From NCBI RefSeq assembly GCF_013113735.1, contig NZ_CP053346.1, positions 3,920,001 through 3,984,000 on the forward strand: DNA of 64,000 nt, read 5' to 3'. A program made the translations under genes and the position numbers. Source of the stretch: Sphingomonas sp. AP4-R1 (lineage in GTDB: Bacteria > Pseudomonadota > Alphaproteobacteria > Sphingomonadales > Sphingomonadaceae). This document shows positions 28,106-36,583 of this stretch, piece after piece (the first letter of the stretch is position 1; each line of letters begins with the position of its first letter). The notes beneath the pieces were generated by a model. That model was not told where the DNA came from. It did not search any database and saw only the letters and a program-made list of their open reading frames with translations.

Positions 28106-29515
28106 TCAGCGTTCCGGCGCGGGTGCCACCGGGGCCAGTTGCTCCGCATCCTCGGCCGCGATCGCGAGCATCGCCGTCCACGCCGCGACATTCTGGCGCA
28201 GCTGGGCGGGATCGACCTTGTCGAGCGTGTCGTCGGCGGTGTGGTGGATGTCGAAATAGCGGGTCGCGTCCTGATGGAGATCGATCACCGGCGCCCCCGT
28301 CACCTGCGCGATCGGTCCCACATCCGTGCCGCCATGCGCGCGTGCGCTGCCGCGCGTGATGCCGAGGGGCGCGAGTGCGAGCGCGATCCGGTCGGCCAGC
28401 GGCGCCTTGGGATCGGCGGCGGTGAAATCCACCTTCCACACGCGATCCGCGCCGCTGTCGCTTTCGCCGACCAGCACATGTTTTTCGCCCGCATGCGCCT
28501 TGGCATAAGCGTCGCCACCGAAACCGCCCGGCTCCTCCGCGCCGAACCAGACGATGCGGATCGTGCGCCGGGGTTTGCCCGCCGCCATGATCCGCTTGGC
28601 CGCCGCCGTCACGATCGCGAGGCCCGAGGCGTCGTCGATCGTGCCGGTGGCGAGATCCCAGCTGTCGAGATGCCCGCCGACCAGCACGATCCCGGCCTTG
28701 GGATCCCGGCCCGGCACTTCGGCGATCACGTTGCCCGACGTGCCCGTGCCCGCCATCCCCGCGCCGATCGAAAGGTGGAGCGTCACCGGCTTGCCGCGCT
28801 CCAGCACGCGCGCGAGCTGCTCGGCATCGGGCACGCTCAGCGCGGCGGCGGGGATGGCCTTCGCGCCGTTCACCCAGGTCTGCACGCCGGTATGCGGCAC
28901 GCGGTGATGATCGGTGCCGATCGAGCGGATCACGATCGCGAGCGCGCCCTTCTGCGAGGCGATCGAAGGCCCCGTGCGCCGGATCGCGCCGATCTCGCCA
29001 TAGGAGCCGCCATCCTGCTGGGCGGCCATATGATGGTTCACGAACACGATCTTGCCCGCCACGGCCGATGCGGGCGCCTTCACCAGCGCATCGAGCCCGT
29101 CGAAGGCCGCCACCTCCGCCGTAAGGCCGCCGGCTGGCGTGCCGCTGCTATTGCCGAGCGCCGCCACCGCCAGCTTCTGCGGGAAGGGAGCGACGATCTC
29201 CGCCGTCTCCTCGCCGCGCTGCCAGACGGGCATGGTGAAGGTCTCGACATGGACGTTGGCGAAACCCTGCCGCTTCAGCTCGGCCACCGCCCACTCGCGC
29301 GCGCGCGCCTCGGCCGGGGTGGCGGCGAGGCGCTGGCCGACCTCGGTGGTGATGCCCTCCAGGATGTCCCACGCCGTATCGTCCTGAAGGGCGGCTTCCC
29401 GCAGCGTCGCCGGATCGGGCGAGGCGGCGATAGCCGAAAAGGCGATGGTGGAGGTGCCGAGCAGAGCAGCCGCCGTGAAGAGAAAGGGAGTGCGGGCGAG
29501 AGGGCGTTTGATCAT
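28106..29515 (-). CDS. Secreted M28-family zinc aminopeptidase
   Basis: A 469-residue exported peptidase with a signal peptide (about 1-30, ending AIAA). A PA-type insert (about 120-250) precedes the catalytic domain. The di-zinc ligands are in family order: GGHLDSWD (His, Asp), GTIDDASG (bridging Asp), GAEEPGG (catalytic Glu, ligand Glu), GESDSGAD (Asp) and FDIHHTADD (His). It probably removes N-terminal amino acids or acts as a carboxypeptidase-like enzyme on peptides in the periplasm. Together with the convergent amidohydrolase it forms a small peptide-scavenging patch. Confidence 0.92.
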   Translation of the reverse strand: MIKRPLARTPFLFTAAALLGTSTIAFSAIAASPDPATLREAALQDDTAWDILEGITTEVGQRLAATPAEARAREWAVAELKRQGFANVHVETFTMPVWQRGEETAEIVAPFPQKLAVAALGNSSGTPAGGLTAEVAAFDGLDALVKAPASAVAGKIVFVNHHMAAQQDGGSYGEIGAIRRTGPSIASQKGALAIVIRSIGTDHHRVPHTGVQTWVNGAKAIPAAALSVPDAEQLARVLERGKPVTLHLSIGAGMAGTGTSGNVIAEVPGRDPKAGIVLVGGHLDSWDLATGTIDDASGLAIVTAAAKRIMAAGKPRRTIRIVWFGAEEPGGFGGDAYAKAHAGEKHVLVGESDSGADRVWKVDFTAADPKAPLADRIALALAPLGITRGSARAHGGTDVGPIAQVTGAPVIDLHQDATRYFDIHHTADDTLDKVDPAQLRQNVAAWTAMLAIAAEDAEQLAPVAPAPER

Positions 29516-29584
29516 GCCCGCAGGCTCGCCGTTCCGGTTAATAAGTCAAGCTTTTCCGCCACCGAAACGATTGGCGGAAGGCGC

Positions 29585-30466
29585 TCAGACGGCGGCGATC
29601 GCCTCCCGCATCCTCGCCATGTCGCGCACGGGTGGGGCGCCGAACTGCCGTGCATAATCGCGGCTGAACTGGGAGGCGCTTTCATAGCCCACCGCATGCG
29701 CCGCGCGCGCGGCATCGGGCTGCGTGGTGAGCAGGCGGCGCGCGGTCTGCAGCCGCAGCGCCTTCTGAAACTGGAGCGGGCTCATCGCCGTCACCGCCTT
29801 GAAGTGACGATGGAAGGAGGCGATGCTCATCCCCGCGATCGTCGCCAGAGCCTCGGTGCGCAGCGTCTGGTCATAATGGCGGCGGATCCAGTCGATCGCG
29901 CGATGGATCTGCCCCAGCCGGCTATTCTCCTGGGAAAGGGCGCGCAGCATCGGGCCATGGCCGCTGCGGAGCAGGCGATACAGCACCTCGCGTTCGCGCG
30001 TGGGGCCGAGATAGGCGATGTCCTCGGGCGCATCGAGCAGCGCCAGCAGGTGGTCCCACGCTTCCAGAAGTTCGCGCGTCACCGGCGCCACCCCGAAGCC
30101 GCTGACCGGCGCGGCGGGCGCCGGGGGCAGATCGGCCAGCAGGCTCGCCAGCGCCTCGCGATCCAGCCTCAGGCTCGCCACCACATAAGGCGCATCCGGC
30201 GTGGCTTCGACGATGCAGCCGGTCGCGGGCAACTGGATCGAGGCGACGAAGGAGGTGGCAGCATCGTAGCGCAGCACCTGATCGCCGATATGCACCTGCT
30301 TCGCGCCCTGCAGCACCATGCAGACCATCGGCTCGTACACCGACAGACTCGGCGGACTTTCCTCGCGCGCGACACCCATGCTGACGCGCGGCAGCGGCGT
30401 TTCCAGCCGCATGCCGTCCGTATGGCGCTGCACGCGCCGGCTCATTCGATCGAGCAGATCCTGCAT
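29585..30466 (-). CDS. AraC-family transcriptional regulator
   Basis: A 293-residue AraC/XylS-type regulator. The N-terminal cupin-like part (AraC_N, about 20-160: SVYEPMVCMVLQGAKQVHIGDQVLRYD) senses a ligand. The C-terminal double helix-turn-helix spans about 190-285, with LATIAGMSIASFHRHFKAVTAMSPLQFQKALRL then AAHAVGYESASQFSRDYARQFG. It is divergent from an SDR gene, a common pairing in which the regulator controls the oxidoreductase. The direct repeats at 30508-30544 in the shared region are the likely binding site. Confidence 0.93.
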   Translation of the reverse strand: MQDLLDRMSRRVQRHTDGMRLETPLPRVSMGVAREESPPSLSVYEPMVCMVLQGAKQVHIGDQVLRYDAATSFVASIQLPATGCIVEATPDAPYVVASLRLDREALASLLADLPPAPAAPVSGFGVAPVTRELLEAWDHLLALLDAPEDIAYLGPTREREVLYRLLRSGHGPMLRALSQENSRLGQIHRAIDWIRRHYDQTLRTEALATIAGMSIASFHRHFKAVTAMSPLQFQKALRLQTARRLLTTQPDAARAAHAVGYESASQFSRDYARQFGAPPVRDMARMREAIAAV

Positions 30467-30507
30467 GGCGCCAAGATCATATGCCCGGCGCCATCGCGCA
30501 AGCCGCT

Positions 30508-30544
30508 GATAGGATCGGGCAAGAGATCGATACGATCGGGCGAG
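30508..30544. promoter_or_regulatory. Direct-repeat operator for the AraC-family regulator
   Basis: GATAGGATCGGGCAAG at 30508-30523 recurs as GATACGATCGGGCGAG at 30529-30544: 14 of 16 bases identical, start-to-start distance 21 bp, or two helical turns. Tandem half-sites on one helix face are the classic target of AraC-type dimers. It lies between the divergent araC-type and SDR genes. Confidence 0.65.
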
Positions 30545-30616
30545 GGCCGTGGCCCGCCTTTCCCCATCTGACCGGCGCGGCGGCCGGGCTGCCGCGCCAC
30601 ATGATGAGGAAGCAAC

Positions 30617-31576
30617 ATGACCAGCAATTTCGGGGCGACATCGACGACCGATGAGGTGCTCGCCGGGATCGATCTGAAGGGCAGGCGCGTGCTCGTGACG
30701 GGCACGTCGGCCGGCCTGGGGATCGAGACGGCGCGCGCGCTCGCGGCGCATGGCGCCGATGTGGTGGGCGCGGCGCGCGATCTCGCCAAGGCGGAGGCCG
30801 CGACCGGCGTCGTCCGCGATGCGGCGAAGACAGCCGGCGGCCGCTTCTCGCTGATCGAACTGGATCTCGCCTCGCTCGCCAGCGTGCGCGCGGCGGCGGA
30901 TCGTCTGGTGGCGGACGGCACGCCCTTCGATATCGTGATCGCCAATGCGGGCGTGATGGCGCCGCCCTTCGGCCATACCGCCGACGGCTTCGAAACCCAG
31001 TTCGGCACCAACCATCTCGGCCACTTCCTGTTCGTGAACCGGATCGCCGGGCTGATCCGCGAGCGGCTCGTCAACCTGTCCTCGGCCGGGCATCGCTTCT
31101 CGGACGTCGATCTCGACGATCCGAATTTCGAACATACGCCCTATGATCCGTGGGTCGGCTATGGCCGTTCGAAGACGGCCAACATCCTGCTCGCGGTGGA
31201 ATTTGATCGTCGCCACAAGGATCGCGGCGTGCGCGCGGCGGCGGTGCATCCGGGCGGCATCCGCACCGAATTGGGACGCCATATGACCGAAGAGGCAATG
31301 GAGGCGCTGGTCGTCTCGCTCAACGAATCGAACGCTGCCGCCGGCCTGCCACCGTTCGAGTTCAAGTCGATCCCGCAGGGTGCGGCCACCTCGGTCTGGG
31401 CAGCGGTGCGGGCCGAGGCGGAGGCCGTCGGCGGCCGTTATTGCGAGGATTGCCACGTCGCCTCGATCACGCAGGGCGAGGGCCTCCGCGACGGTGTCCG
31501 CACCTATGCGCTCGATCCCGATCGGGCTAAGGCGCTATGGGCGCTGAGCGAGGAAATGGTGGGCGAGCGCTTCTGA
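30617..31576 (+). CDS. Short-chain dehydrogenase (retinol-dehydrogenase-like)
   Basis: A 319-residue SDR, longer than the classical type. VTGTSAGLGIETARAL at about 27-42 binds the cofactor. ANAGVM (the NAG motif), the catalytic Ser in NLSSAGH and YGRSKTANI (YxxxK) follow, with HPGGIRTELGRH after the active site. AGGAAG ahead of the ATG supports the start. The extra C-terminal region includes YCEDCHVA, typical of the retinol-dehydrogenase/oxidoreductase group. Its regulator is probably the divergent AraC protein. Substrate unknown. Confidence 0.9.
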   Translation: MTSNFGATSTTDEVLAGIDLKGRRVLVTGTSAGLGIETARALAAHGADVVGAARDLAKAEAATGVVRDAAKTAGGRFSLIELDLASLASVRAAADRLVADGTPFDIVIANAGVMAPPFGHTADGFETQFGTNHLGHFLFVNRIAGLIRERLVNLSSAGHRFSDVDLDDPNFEHTPYDPWVGYGRSKTANILLAVEFDRRHKDRGVRAAAVHPGGIRTELGRHMTEEAMEALVVSLNESNAAAGLPPFEFKSIPQGAATSVWAAVRAEAEAVGGRYCEDCHVASITQGEGLRDGVRTYALDPDRAKALWALSEEMVGERF

Positions 31577-31597
31577 TCGGCGCATGACCGGAAAGGC

Positions 31598-31622
31598 GAG
31601 GGGGCGGCCATCCCGCCCCCTC
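31598..31622. terminator. Bidirectional terminator hairpin
   Basis: A perfect 10-bp GC stem (GAGGGGGCGG / CCGCCCCCTC) with a 5-base loop lies between the convergent SDR and the small secreted protein gene. T-rich sequence follows on the minus strand (CGCCTTTCC). Confidence 0.65.
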
Positions 31623-31629
31623 ATCCCGA

Positions 31630-32073
31630 TCAATAATAATCGGCGACGCTGGGCGGCGGCGGATCGCAGGCGCGCTGATGCCCCTGCTTGCACTGCTGCA
31701 CCTGCACGCGCCACACCGCCATCGCATCGGCATAAGCGCGCTGCTGGCGGACATAACGGGCGGCCGTGCGGTCCACCGCCGTGTCATGCTTGACCAGCGC
31801 ATCGATATAGGCCTGCCGGTCGAGTTCATACTGCGCCTGGTTGGCGGCGGCATTGTTGGTCTTCACCGTCGCCGACACATCGGCCTGCGCGTTGAGCGAG
31901 TCGGTGACGGGCGCCTCCTGCGCGTTCACCGCATCGGCGCGCGCGGTCGGCTTGTCATAGCCGCGATCATAGGGAAGTTCCTGCGTGGGCGCGGCGGGAT
32001 TGGCCGTCTGGGCGATCGCCGGCGACAGGATCGCGGCACCGGCCAGAGCGGCCAGCATCAATCGATTACGCAT
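31630..32073 (-). CDS. Small secreted protein of unknown function, probable EcfG regulon member
   Basis: A 147-residue protein with a signal peptide (MRNRLMLAALAGAAILSPAIAQ; cleavage near residue 21). The mature part has Ala/Asn/Gln-rich helices and a central DRTAARYVRQQRAYADAMAVWR helix, then a Cys pair (QQCKQGHQRACDPPPP) and a C-terminal YY. GGAGAG upstream of ATG 32073 decides the start over one six codons earlier. The promoter at 32106-32131 matches the EcfG general-stress consensus, so expression under stress is likely. No known domain recognised. Confidence 0.78.
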   Translation of the reverse strand: MRNRLMLAALAGAAILSPAIAQTANPAAPTQELPYDRGYDKPTARADAVNAQEAPVTDSLNAQADVSATVKTNNAAANQAQYELDRQAYIDALVKHDTAVDRTAARYVRQQRAYADAMAVWRVQVQQCKQGHQRACDPPPPSVADYY

Positions 32074-32105
32074 ACTCACTCTCCGAAACAATCTGGTGGC
32101 GCCCC

Positions 32106-32131
32106 AACGCGGACCCGCCCCAGCCTGTTCC
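32106..32131 (-). promoter_or_regulatory. EcfG (general stress sigma) promoter
   Basis: On the minus strand GGAAC (32131-32127) is separated by exactly 17 bases from CGTT (32109-32106). This is the alphaproteobacterial EcfG promoter consensus GGAAC-N16/17-CGTT. It is 33 bases upstream of the start of the small secreted protein gene and oriented toward it. Confidence 0.75.
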
Positions 32132-32154
32132 TAGAGTCTGTTCCGGAAGAGAGG

Positions 32155-32805
32155 TCAGACGGTGACGGGGCTGAACTCGCCCGATGCCTCGTCCAGCAGG
32201 TGGAGCTGGCCGTCGGCGATCGCGAAATAGGCGCCGCGCAGCGTCAGCTCGCCGGCCGCCTCGCGACCGGGGACGAACGGGAAGGTCCGGAGATTGGCGA
32301 GGCTCACCTTCACCGCCGCCAGTTCCATCTCGTGGACGCCCTCGGGACCGTCGCCATGCTCGGCGATGACCCGGTCGCGCGCCTCGTCCAGCAGATCGAC
32401 CCAATGGGCGATGAAACCGCCTTCGCCGGGCTGCGCCCCATCGAACACGCGGCTGAGCGCCGCCTTGCAGCCACCGCAGGCGCCGTGGCCGAGCACGAGG
32501 ATCTCGGCGACCTTCAGCTGCGTGACGGCGAATTCCAGCGCCGCCGAGACGCCGTGACGCCCGCCATCATTTTCGAACGGAGGCACGAGATTGGCGACAT
32601 TGCGCACTACGAACATCTCGCCGGGCGCCGTATCGAAGATCACGGTCGGATCGACGCGGCTGTCCGAGCAGGCGATGATCATCACCTTCGGGCTCTGCCC
32701 CTCGGCCAGTTCGGCCCAGCGCGCGCGCTCGCTGGCCCAGTCGCCCTTCCGGAAGCGATGATAGCCGCCCAGAAGGCGGTCGAAATCGATGGACTCGGTG
32801 CTCAT
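32155..32805 (-). CDS. Beta-class carbonic anhydrase
   Basis: A 216-residue cytoplasmic enzyme that interconverts CO2 and bicarbonate. Zinc ligands Cys46, His107 and Cys110 are in ACSDSRVDP and LGHGACGGC; Asp48-Arg50 form the catalytic dyad. RNVANLVPP and [14 protein letters not shown] are family signatures. The ATG at 32805 is 66 bases from the divergent lipA ATG, so both promoters share a short region. Lengths and motifs are normal. Confidence 0.95.
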   Translation of the reverse strand: MSTESIDFDRLLGGYHRFRKGDWASERARWAELAEGQSPKVMIIACSDSRVDPTVIFDTAPGEMFVVRNVANLVPPFENDGGRHGVSAALEFAVTQLKVAEILVLGHGACGGCKAALSRVFDGAQPGEGGFIAHWVDLLDEARDRVIAEHGDGPEGVHEMELAAVKVSLANLRTFPFVPGREAAGELTLRGAYFAIADGQLHLLDEASGEFSPVTV

Positions 32806-32870
32806 GCGGCAAGCGTAGAACGCGCGTCGTGGGGGTGGCAAGCGCGGGCAGACATCGCTATCTGGCGGAC

Positions 32871-33797
32871 ATGACCGAGCCGCTTCCCACCACCCCCTCC
32901 ATCCGCACCCGCAAGCCGGACTGGATCCGGGTGAAAGCGCCCACCAGCAAGGGCTTCTCCGACACGCGCGCGATGATGCGCCGTCTGAACCTGAACACGG
33001 TCTGCGAGGAAGCGGCCTGTCCAAACATCGGCGAGTGCTGGACGAAGAAGCACGCGACCGTGATGATCCTGGGCGACGTCTGCACGCGCGCCTGCGCCTT
33101 CTGCAACGTGAAGACGGGCATGCCCCGTCCGGTCGATCCGCTGGAGCCGCAGCATGTGGCGGATGCGGCGGGCGAACTGGGCCTCGAGCATATCGTGATC
33201 ACGTCGGTCGACCGTGACGATCTGAAGGATGGCGGCGCTTCGCAGTTCGTGAAGGTGATCGAGGCGATCCGGAAGGCCGCGCCCGCCACCACGATCGAGA
33301 TCCTGACGCCGGACTTCCGCAACAAGGCCGAGGCCGCCGTCGAGGCGATCGTCGCCGCGCGGCCGGACGTGTACAACCACAATCTGGAAACCGTCCCCCG
33401 GCTCTATCCCACGATCCGGCCCGGCGCGCGTTATTATGCGTCGCTGCGCCTGCTGGAGCATGTGAAGAAGCTCGATCCCTCGATCTTCACCAAATCCGGC
33501 CTGATGACGGGCCTCGGCGAGGAGCGCCTGGAGGTCCATCAGGTGATGGACGACATGCGCTCGGCGGGAATCGATTTCCTGACGATGGGCCAGTATCTCC
33601 AGCCCACGCCCAAGCATGCGAAGGTGCAGGAATTCACGACGCCCAAGGCGTTCGACGCCTATGCCGCCATCGCGCGCGCCAAGGGCTTCCTGCTCGTCGC
33701 GGCGAGCCCGCTGACGCGGTCCAGCTATCATGCCGGCGACGATTTCGCGAAGATGAAGGCCGCGCGCGACGCGCAGCTGGCGAAGGTTCGCGCCTGA
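32871..33797 (+). CDS. lipA: Lipoyl synthase
   Basis: A 308-residue radical-SAM enzyme that inserts two sulfurs into protein-bound octanoyl groups to make lipoyl cofactors. Both iron-sulfur motifs are intact: auxiliary cluster [12 protein letters not shown] (about 44-55) and radical-[11 protein letters not shown] (about 70-77). [19 protein letters not shown] and the C-terminal RSSYHAG (Ser ligand region of the auxiliary cluster) complete the family. ATG 32871 was chosen because an upstream in-frame start would add a non-family, Arg-rich leader that runs into the promoter region. Confidence 0.97.
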   Translation: MTEPLPTTPSIRTRKPDWIRVKAPTSKGFSDTRAMMRRLNLNTVCEEAACPNIGECWTKKHATVMILGDVCTRACAFCNVKTGMPRPVDPLEPQHVADAAGELGLEHIVITSVDRDDLKDGGASQFVKVIEAIRKAAPATTIEILTPDFRNKAEAAVEAIVAARPDVYNHNLETVPRLYPTIRPGARYYASLRLLEHVKKLDPSIFTKSGLMTGLGEERLEVHQVMDDMRSAGIDFLTMGQYLQPTPKHAKVQEFTTPKAFDAYAAIARAKGFLLVAASPLTRSSYHAGDDFAKMKAARDAQLAKVRA

Positions 33798-33801
33798 TGC
33801 T

Positions 33802-33826
33802 CTTCCCCACGCCCGGCGTGGGGAAG
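33802..33826. repeat. Hairpin between lipA and ratA
   Basis: CTTCCCCACG / CGTGGGGAAG form a perfect 10-bp stem with a 5-base loop, directly next to the GGGGAGGA ribosome-binding site of ratA. It resembles a dispersed GC-rich hairpin and could also affect ratA translation. No T-run follows. Confidence 0.6.
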
Positions 33827-33840
33827 GGGAGGATCTAGCT

Positions 33841-34326
33841 TTGCCCAAACATTCCGAAACACGCGCGCTGCCCTACACGCCCGAGCAGATGTTCGATCTG
33901 GTCGCCGATGTCGGCCGCTATGCCGAATTCCTGCCCTGGGTGGTCGGCGTGCGCGTGAAGTCCGACAATGAGACGGAGATGGTCGCGGACCTGCTGGTCG
34001 GCTTCAAGGCGCTGCGCGAGAAGTTCACGTCACGCGTCACGAAGGAACGGCCGCACCGCGTCCATGTCGATTATCTGGAAGGCCCGCTCGCTTACCTGAC
34101 CAACGACTGGACGTTCCGGCCGGACGGGAAGGGCGGCTGCCTCGTCGATTTCTCGGTGGATTTCGCCTTCCGCAGCCGCATGTTCGAGGCGCTGGCGGGG
34201 CAGGTGTTCGATCGCGCGCTCCGCAGGATGATCGGCGCGTTCGAGGAGCGCGCCGCCGTGCTTTACGGAAGCACCAGCGACGCGGGTTCCGGCAGCATCA
34301 GTTCCAGCGCGCACAGCGCCGCCTGA
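33841..34326 (+). CDS. ratA: RatA/COQ10-family START-like protein
   Basis: A 161-residue START/SRPBCC-fold protein starting at TTG, with GGGGAGGA about eight bases upstream. Family features: SETRALPYTPEQMFDLVADVGRYAEFLPWV at about 5-34 and LLVGFKALREKFTSRV, then GPLAYLTNDWTFRP. Homologues are named RatA (a proposed ribosome-association toxin) or COQ10 (ubiquinone-binding). In alphaproteobacteria a respiratory-chain role is at least as likely, and no ratB is adjacent. The final 64 bases overlap the convergent cinA-like gene, and the last ~20 residues (STSDAGSGSISSSAHSAA) lie outside the family core. Confidence 0.85.
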   Translation: MPKHSETRALPYTPEQMFDLVADVGRYAEFLPWVVGVRVKSDNETEMVADLLVGFKALREKFTSRVTKERPHRVHVDYLEGPLAYLTNDWTFRPDGKGGCLVDFSVDFAFRSRMFEALAGQVFDRALRRMIGAFEERAAVLYGSTSDAGSGSISSSAHSAA

Positions 34327-34790
34327 AAGCGGATGCCCGATCGGCCGAGATCGCCGAACGCGCGCTGATCGACCTTCGCCTTCTCCGGATTTTCGCCCGC
34401 GATCGATCGCGCGAAGACGACCGTTCCCACCGGCTTGCGCTCGCTGCCGCCCGTCGGCCCCGCAATGCCGGTGATCGATACGGCCAGATCGGCGCCGGTC
34501 TTCTCCATCGCCCCGTTCGCCATCGCCCAGGCGGTGGCGAGGCTGACCGCGCCGAACGTCTCGATCACGTCGCGCGCCACCGACAGCAAAGCCATCTTGG
34601 CCTCGTCGGCATAGGTGACGATGCCCGCCACGAACACGTCCGACGATCCCGGTATCTCGGTGAGTGCCGCGCTGACGAGTCCGCCGGTGCAGCTTTCGGC
34701 GACGGCGATACGGCGCCCGGCCGCGCGATTCTCCTCGATCACGCGGCGGGCGAGATCCACCAGTTCGGTCGGCAGGATCGAATCGCTCAC
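34263..34790 (-). CDS. CinA-family nicotinamide-nucleotide amidohydrolase (stand-alone C-terminal domain)
   Basis: A 175-residue protein corresponding to the CinA C-terminal domain (PncC type), which deamidates NMN to nicotinate mononucleotide in pyridine-nucleotide recycling. Signatures: VAESCTGGLVSAALTEIPGSSDVF, VTYADEAK and SITGIAGPTGGSERKPVGTVVFA. It starts at GTG with a four-base overlap (GTGA) with the upstream gene. The N-terminal CinA domain is absent, as is usual for single-domain forms. Its 3' end overlaps ratA on the other strand. Confidence 0.92.
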   Translation of the reverse strand: MSDSILPTELVDLARRVIEENRAAGRRIAVAESCTGGLVSAALTEIPGSSDVFVAGIVTYADEAKMALLSVARDVIETFGAVSLATAWAMANGAMEKTGADLAVSITGIAGPTGGSERKPVGTVVFARSIAGENPEKAKVDQRAFGDLGRSGIRFQAALCALELMLPEPASLVLP

Positions 34791-35317
34791 GGCCGGATCT
34801 CCGGCCTGCAGATGTGAAGCACGCCCGCTATCCCCTTGTCTTTTCTATCGGCCAGCATGATCGCCACGATCGCGAGCCGCCCCACATTGCGCCCCGGCAG
34901 CACGGCCGCCGCCGATATGGCGCTGTCGGCCGCGACGCAATCCGTGGTGCTGATCCGCTTGGCGAGCAGATTGCCCAGCAGCGGCTCGGCCAGCTGGCGG
35001 ACCAGATCGCTGTTCATCTCCGGCGGCATCTCCTGCCCCAGAAACTGGGTGAAGATGCCGGCGATGGCCGTGCGCGCGGCCGGCCACGCCGCCGCCGCGT
35101 CGGGGCGGTAGCGATCGGCCAGCGCACCCGCATTCGCCATCAAATAGGAATTGCTCCGCAGCTCCGGCCCGCAGCGCTGGGCGAGACCCTGCACCAGCGA
35201 GGGCAGCGCGAACGTCACCAACGCGGCGGCCTGATCCTGCTGGATGCAGCGCAACGTCTGCGCGGAGACGGCGGAGGGCAGCGCGAACGCCGCCAGCGCA
35301 AGCGCGAGTCGCTTCAT
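34787..35317 (-). CDS. Secreted protein of unknown function, between ispDF and cinA
   Basis: A 176-residue protein with a signal peptide ([20 protein letters not shown]). Four Cys residues (near 24, 49, 127 and 169) could form disulfides in the periplasm. The body is helical, with [42 protein letters not shown] 35317 overlaps the ispDF stop by four bases, and its own stop overlaps cinA by four, so it is the middle gene of a coupled three-gene unit. I recognise no domain. Its place between two conserved genes suggests lineage-conserved but dispensable. Confidence 0.75.
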   Translation of the reverse strand: MKRLALALAAFALPSAVSAQTLRCIQQDQAAALVTFALPSLVQGLAQRCGPELRSNSYLMANAGALADRYRPDAAAAWPAARTAIAGIFTQFLGQEMPPEMNSDLVRQLAEPLLGNLLAKRISTTDCVAADSAISAAAVLPGRNVGRLAIVAIMLADRKDKGIAGVLHICRPEIRP

Positions 35318-36474
35318 GCCGCATCGCTTTCGGGCACGCGCACGGTCGCCACGGCCTGCGCGGCGATACCTTCGCGGCGGCCGGTGAAGCCCAGCCTTTC
35401 GGTCGTCGTCGCCTTCACGCTCACGTTCCCCTCCCCGATGCCCAGGATCTCCGCGATACGGGTCCGGATGGCAGGACGATACGGGCCGACCTTCGGTTCC
35501 TCGCAGATAAGCGTCACATCGACATGATCGATCCGCCCGCCAGCCTCCACGATCAGCTTGCGCGCATGATCGAGGAAGCGCCACGAGGCCGCCCCCCGCC
35601 ATTGCGGATCGGATGGTGGGAAGTGCGTGCCGATGTCGCCCGCGCCGATCGTGCCGAGCAGGGCGTCCGTCAGCGCGTGCAGCGCCACGTCCGCATCCGA
35701 ATGCCCGGCCAGCCCGCGCGAATGGGGGATCAGGATCCCGCCGAGCCAGACGCCATCGCCCTCGGCGAAGCTGTGGACGTCGAACCCCATGCCGGTGCGT
35801 GAGACGAGGTTTGCGCCCAGCCTCTGTTCGGCCGCGGCGAAATCGGAGGGGAAAGTGAGTTTTTCGAGCATGGCCGATCCTTCCACGATCGCCACCGTCC
35901 GGCCGATCGCACGTATCATCTGGGCATCGTCGGTCGCCTCGCGATCCGTGGGCCAGGCGGCATGCGCCGCGCGGATCACGTCGAGGCGAAAGGCTTGCGG
36001 GGTCTGGACCCGGCGGAGCGCCTCGCGCGGCACGACATCGCCGGCCCTGTCCGTATCGACGCGCACGATCGTGTCCGCCACGGGAAGAACGGGGAGGGCG
36101 CCTTCATGATCGTCCAGCGCCGCCAGCAATCGGTCGACCACCTCGGCGGGCAGGAACGGCCGCGCCGCATCGTGGATCAGCACGCGGCCGTCGCCGATCG
36201 CGGCCAGCCCGTTGGCCACGGAGTCGCGCCGCGTCGCGCCGCCGATCACGGGGGGAGGCAGGTCGCGCCCGCCGATCGCCTCGGCATAGGCCTCTTCCTG
36301 GCCGGCACCGATCACGACCTGCACCGCGTCCACGCGAGGATGCGCCGCCAGCGCATCGATCGCGTGGGCGAGCACGGTCTTGCCGGCGAGCATCCGATAT
36401 TGCTTGGGGGCGCCTGCGCCAGAGCGGGTGCCCTGGCCCGCGGCGACGATCAGGGCGGTGACATGGTCGGCCAT
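35314..36474 (-). CDS. ispDF: Bifunctional IspD-IspF enzyme of the MEP isoprenoid pathway
   Basis: A 386-residue fusion. Residues 1 to ~225 are IspD (MEP cytidylyltransferase): [22 protein letters not shown], then HDAARPFLP and TPQAFR. The rest is IspF (2-C-methyl-D-erythritol 2,4-cyclodiphosphate synthase): GMGFDVHSF metal site, [18 protein letters not shown], and [16 protein letters not shown]. It carries out steps 3 and 5 of the pathway; the intervening kinase IspE is not here. Such fusions are usual in alphaproteobacteria. The start at [15 protein letters not shown] is the family start. It is divergent from dusB across about 110 bases. Confidence 0.97.
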   Translation of the reverse strand: MADHVTALIVAAGQGTRSGAGAPKQYRMLAGKTVLAHAIDALAAHPRVDAVQVVIGAGQEEAYAEAIGGRDLPPPVIGGATRRDSVANGLAAIGDGRVLIHDAARPFLPAEVVDRLLAALDDHEGALPVLPVADTIVRVDTDRAGDVVPREALRRVQTPQAFRLDVIRAAHAAWPTDREATDDAQMIRAIGRTVAIVEGSAMLEKLTFPSDFAAAEQRLGANLVSRTGMGFDVHSFAEGDGVWLGGILIPHSRGLAGHSDADVALHALTDALLGTIGAGDIGTHFPPSDPQWRGAASWRFLDHARKLIVEAGGRIDHVDVTLICEEPKVGPYRPAIRTRIAEILGIGEGNVSVKATTTERLGFTGRREGIAAQAVATVRVPESDAA

Positions 36475-36583
36475 TTCGCCGCCCCTATCGCGGTCCGCGC
36501 CGAAAGAGAATGGTCGATTGCTGCCGCATATCCGCCACACCAGCACGATTTATGGTCACGTGCCTCTTTTTTGGGCAGCAGAA

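Noticed and set aside
28139..30571. About 810-codon frame antisense to the M28 peptidase and AraC genes
   Set aside because: No motif, Arg/His-rich composition, and both genes on the other strand show complete family motifs.
33841..34790. RatA and CinA as a toxin-antitoxin pair because they overlap
   Set aside because: They are convergent, not co-directional. Both match well-known housekeeping-type families, and no ratB is present.
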